From: Vanessa cardui
Lineage: Eukaryota; Arthropoda; Insecta; Lepidoptera; Nymphalidae
Length of the DNA: 64,000 nt
Assembly (NCBI RefSeq): GCF_905220365.1
Contig: NC_061137.1
Coordinates: 10,682,001-10,746,000 of the forward strand
Direction: 5' to 3'
The notes beneath the pieces are model-generated. The model saw nothing but the letters and a program-made list of their open reading frames with translations, did no database searches and was not told the DNA's origin. The translations under genes were made by a program, and so were the position numbers. Position 1 is the first letter of the stretch. The number at the start of each line of letters is the position of its first letter. Shown piece after piece: positions 63,501 to 64,000 of the stretch.

Positions 63501-63640
63501 CATTAAGAATCGGTTTCATTTGTCTAGGCAATTACGTACAAAGTAAACGGATGACCAAGTTGTTTGATAAGTCGAGCGATTTGTTGAAGAGATCAACAAA
63601 GCTTATCGATGAAGCGTCGTTATCAAAGAAAAAATTGTAA
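60560..63640 (+). CDS. UDP-glycosyltransferase, insect microsomal type (exons 2-6)
   Basis: Family role: transfers a sugar from a UDP-sugar to small lipophilic acceptors, with the catalytic domain in the ER lumen. Exons 60560-60702, 60898-61081, 61468-61965, 62424-62652 and 63060-63640 have GT-AG borders and matching phases, and encode 544 residues ending at TAA. Numbering with an upstream Met as residue 1: signal peptide about 1-22; TKSH with likely catalytic His35; a DLIILD segment supplying a candidate catalytic Asp; WLPQQDLLGHP then FVTHGG, the UGT donor-binding signature, about 344-392; one TM helix about 482-501; basic tail ending KKKL, which fits a KKxx ER-retention signal. The usual D-Q pair of the signature reads D387-H388. 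The N-terminal half is split over three exons, whereas many lepidopteran UGT genes have one long first exon. The subfamily is uncertain; a conserved lineage such as UGT50 is only a guess. No ATG lies at the expected place in the first of these exons, so an upstream exon is needed. Confidence 0.93.
62068..62361 (-). mobile_element. SINE family A inside UGT intron 4
   Basis: Antisense to the gene and filling most of the 458-bp intron (61966-62423). (TTG)n-type tail at the left; head is degenerate (GGGCCATTTCGG). Confidence 0.83.
62730..63018 (-). repeat. Family B repeat inside UGT intron 5
   Basis: Antisense full-length copy occupying most of the 407-bp intron (62653-63059), its 5' end (TTGGTGGTAGGGCTTTGTG on the minus strand) 40 bases before the exon 6 acceptor. 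Confidence 0.83.
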
Positions 63641-63651
63641 ATACCAAAATT

Positions 63652-63786
63652 AATAAAAAATTGATAGTTAACACGTGTTACCATAGATTTATAAGATTAT
63701 AATTATTGTGATGACAAATCCATAGTGATATTATTAGTGGGTAGTATCTGTAAGTCTGTAAATATTTAATTTTAGGTTTAAATAAA
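63652..63786 (+). terminator. 3' UTR with two AATAAA polyadenylation signals of the UGT
   Basis: AATAAA occurs at 63652-63657, only 12 bases after the stop codon, and again at 63781-63786 in a T/A-rich context. The second is the more usual distance. Nothing else is recognisable from here to the window end. Confidence 0.5.
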
Positions 63787-64000
63787 ATTTTATAATTAAT
63801 GTTATATTTGATTTTATCTCGACTGTTGAAGATTTTAACACAGATTTGGAGCAAGGAATTTATGAAATGAAGGAAATTCTATCAACGTCTCGTTAAACCA
63901 ATTTAAGACTCATTTACCTTTTAGAATACTATTTATATAAATAAAAGGCTTTATTTAGAAACTTTATTATATATTTTAGTAAGAAAAATATAAATTATCA

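Overview
The window is AT-rich nuclear DNA of a lepidopteran, most likely a butterfly and perhaps a nymphalid. The evidence is the repeat content (two tRNA-derived SINE families, a very common SINE-like repeat ending in an A-run, Helitron-like elements ending in CTAGT, fragments of non-LTR retrotransposons) together with short GT-AG introns and an insect-type UDP-glycosyltransferase. I see no rRNA, functional tRNA, CRISPR or operon structure. The species cannot be named from this sequence alone.

The only host gene I can support is a membrane UDP-glycosyltransferase (UGT) on the + strand. Five coding exons lie at 60560-60702, 60898-61081, 61468-61965, 62424-62652 and 63060-63640, all with GT-AG boundaries and compatible phases. 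They encode everything except the initiator Met. A candidate first exon is at about 18073-18188, where an ATG is followed at once by a GTGAGC donor. It joins in phase 0 to the first downstream exon, would give a 545-residue protein with the catalytic His at residue 35, and implies an intron of about 42 kb that holds most of the window. This join is inferred, not proven.

Region by region: 1-11 kb is mostly featureless AT-rich DNA with a LINE tail (1.9 kb), a TIR-bounded MITE (3.0 kb), two SINEs and one SINE-like repeat. 11-20 kb carries a SINE, a 1.6 kb composite foldback/Helitron-like repeat inside a pair of 21-bp inverted repeats, a 44-bp minisatellite (17.1 kb), the candidate UGT exon 1 and further repeats. 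20-32 kb has scattered repeats including SINE-in-repeat nests. 32-35 kb has a broken LINE reverse transcriptase and a second copy of the composite repeat with an extra local inversion. 36-41.8 kb has more Helitron-like and SINE copies. 41849-48184 is one LTR retrotransposon with two 1,493-bp LTRs that look identical, flanked by a 4-bp target duplication; it keeps gag and protease but has lost most of pol, with tandem repeats in its place. 48-60 kb is AT-rich with SINEs and SINE-like repeats, and 60.5-63.8 kb is the UGT gene body, with repeats inside introns 4 and 5.

I found no convincing new multi-gene system. The observations most worth a second look are the split start codon and very long first intron of the UGT, the His in place of the usual sugar-contacting Gln in its donor-binding motif, the young but coding-defective LTR element, and several long palindromes that look like template-switch products.
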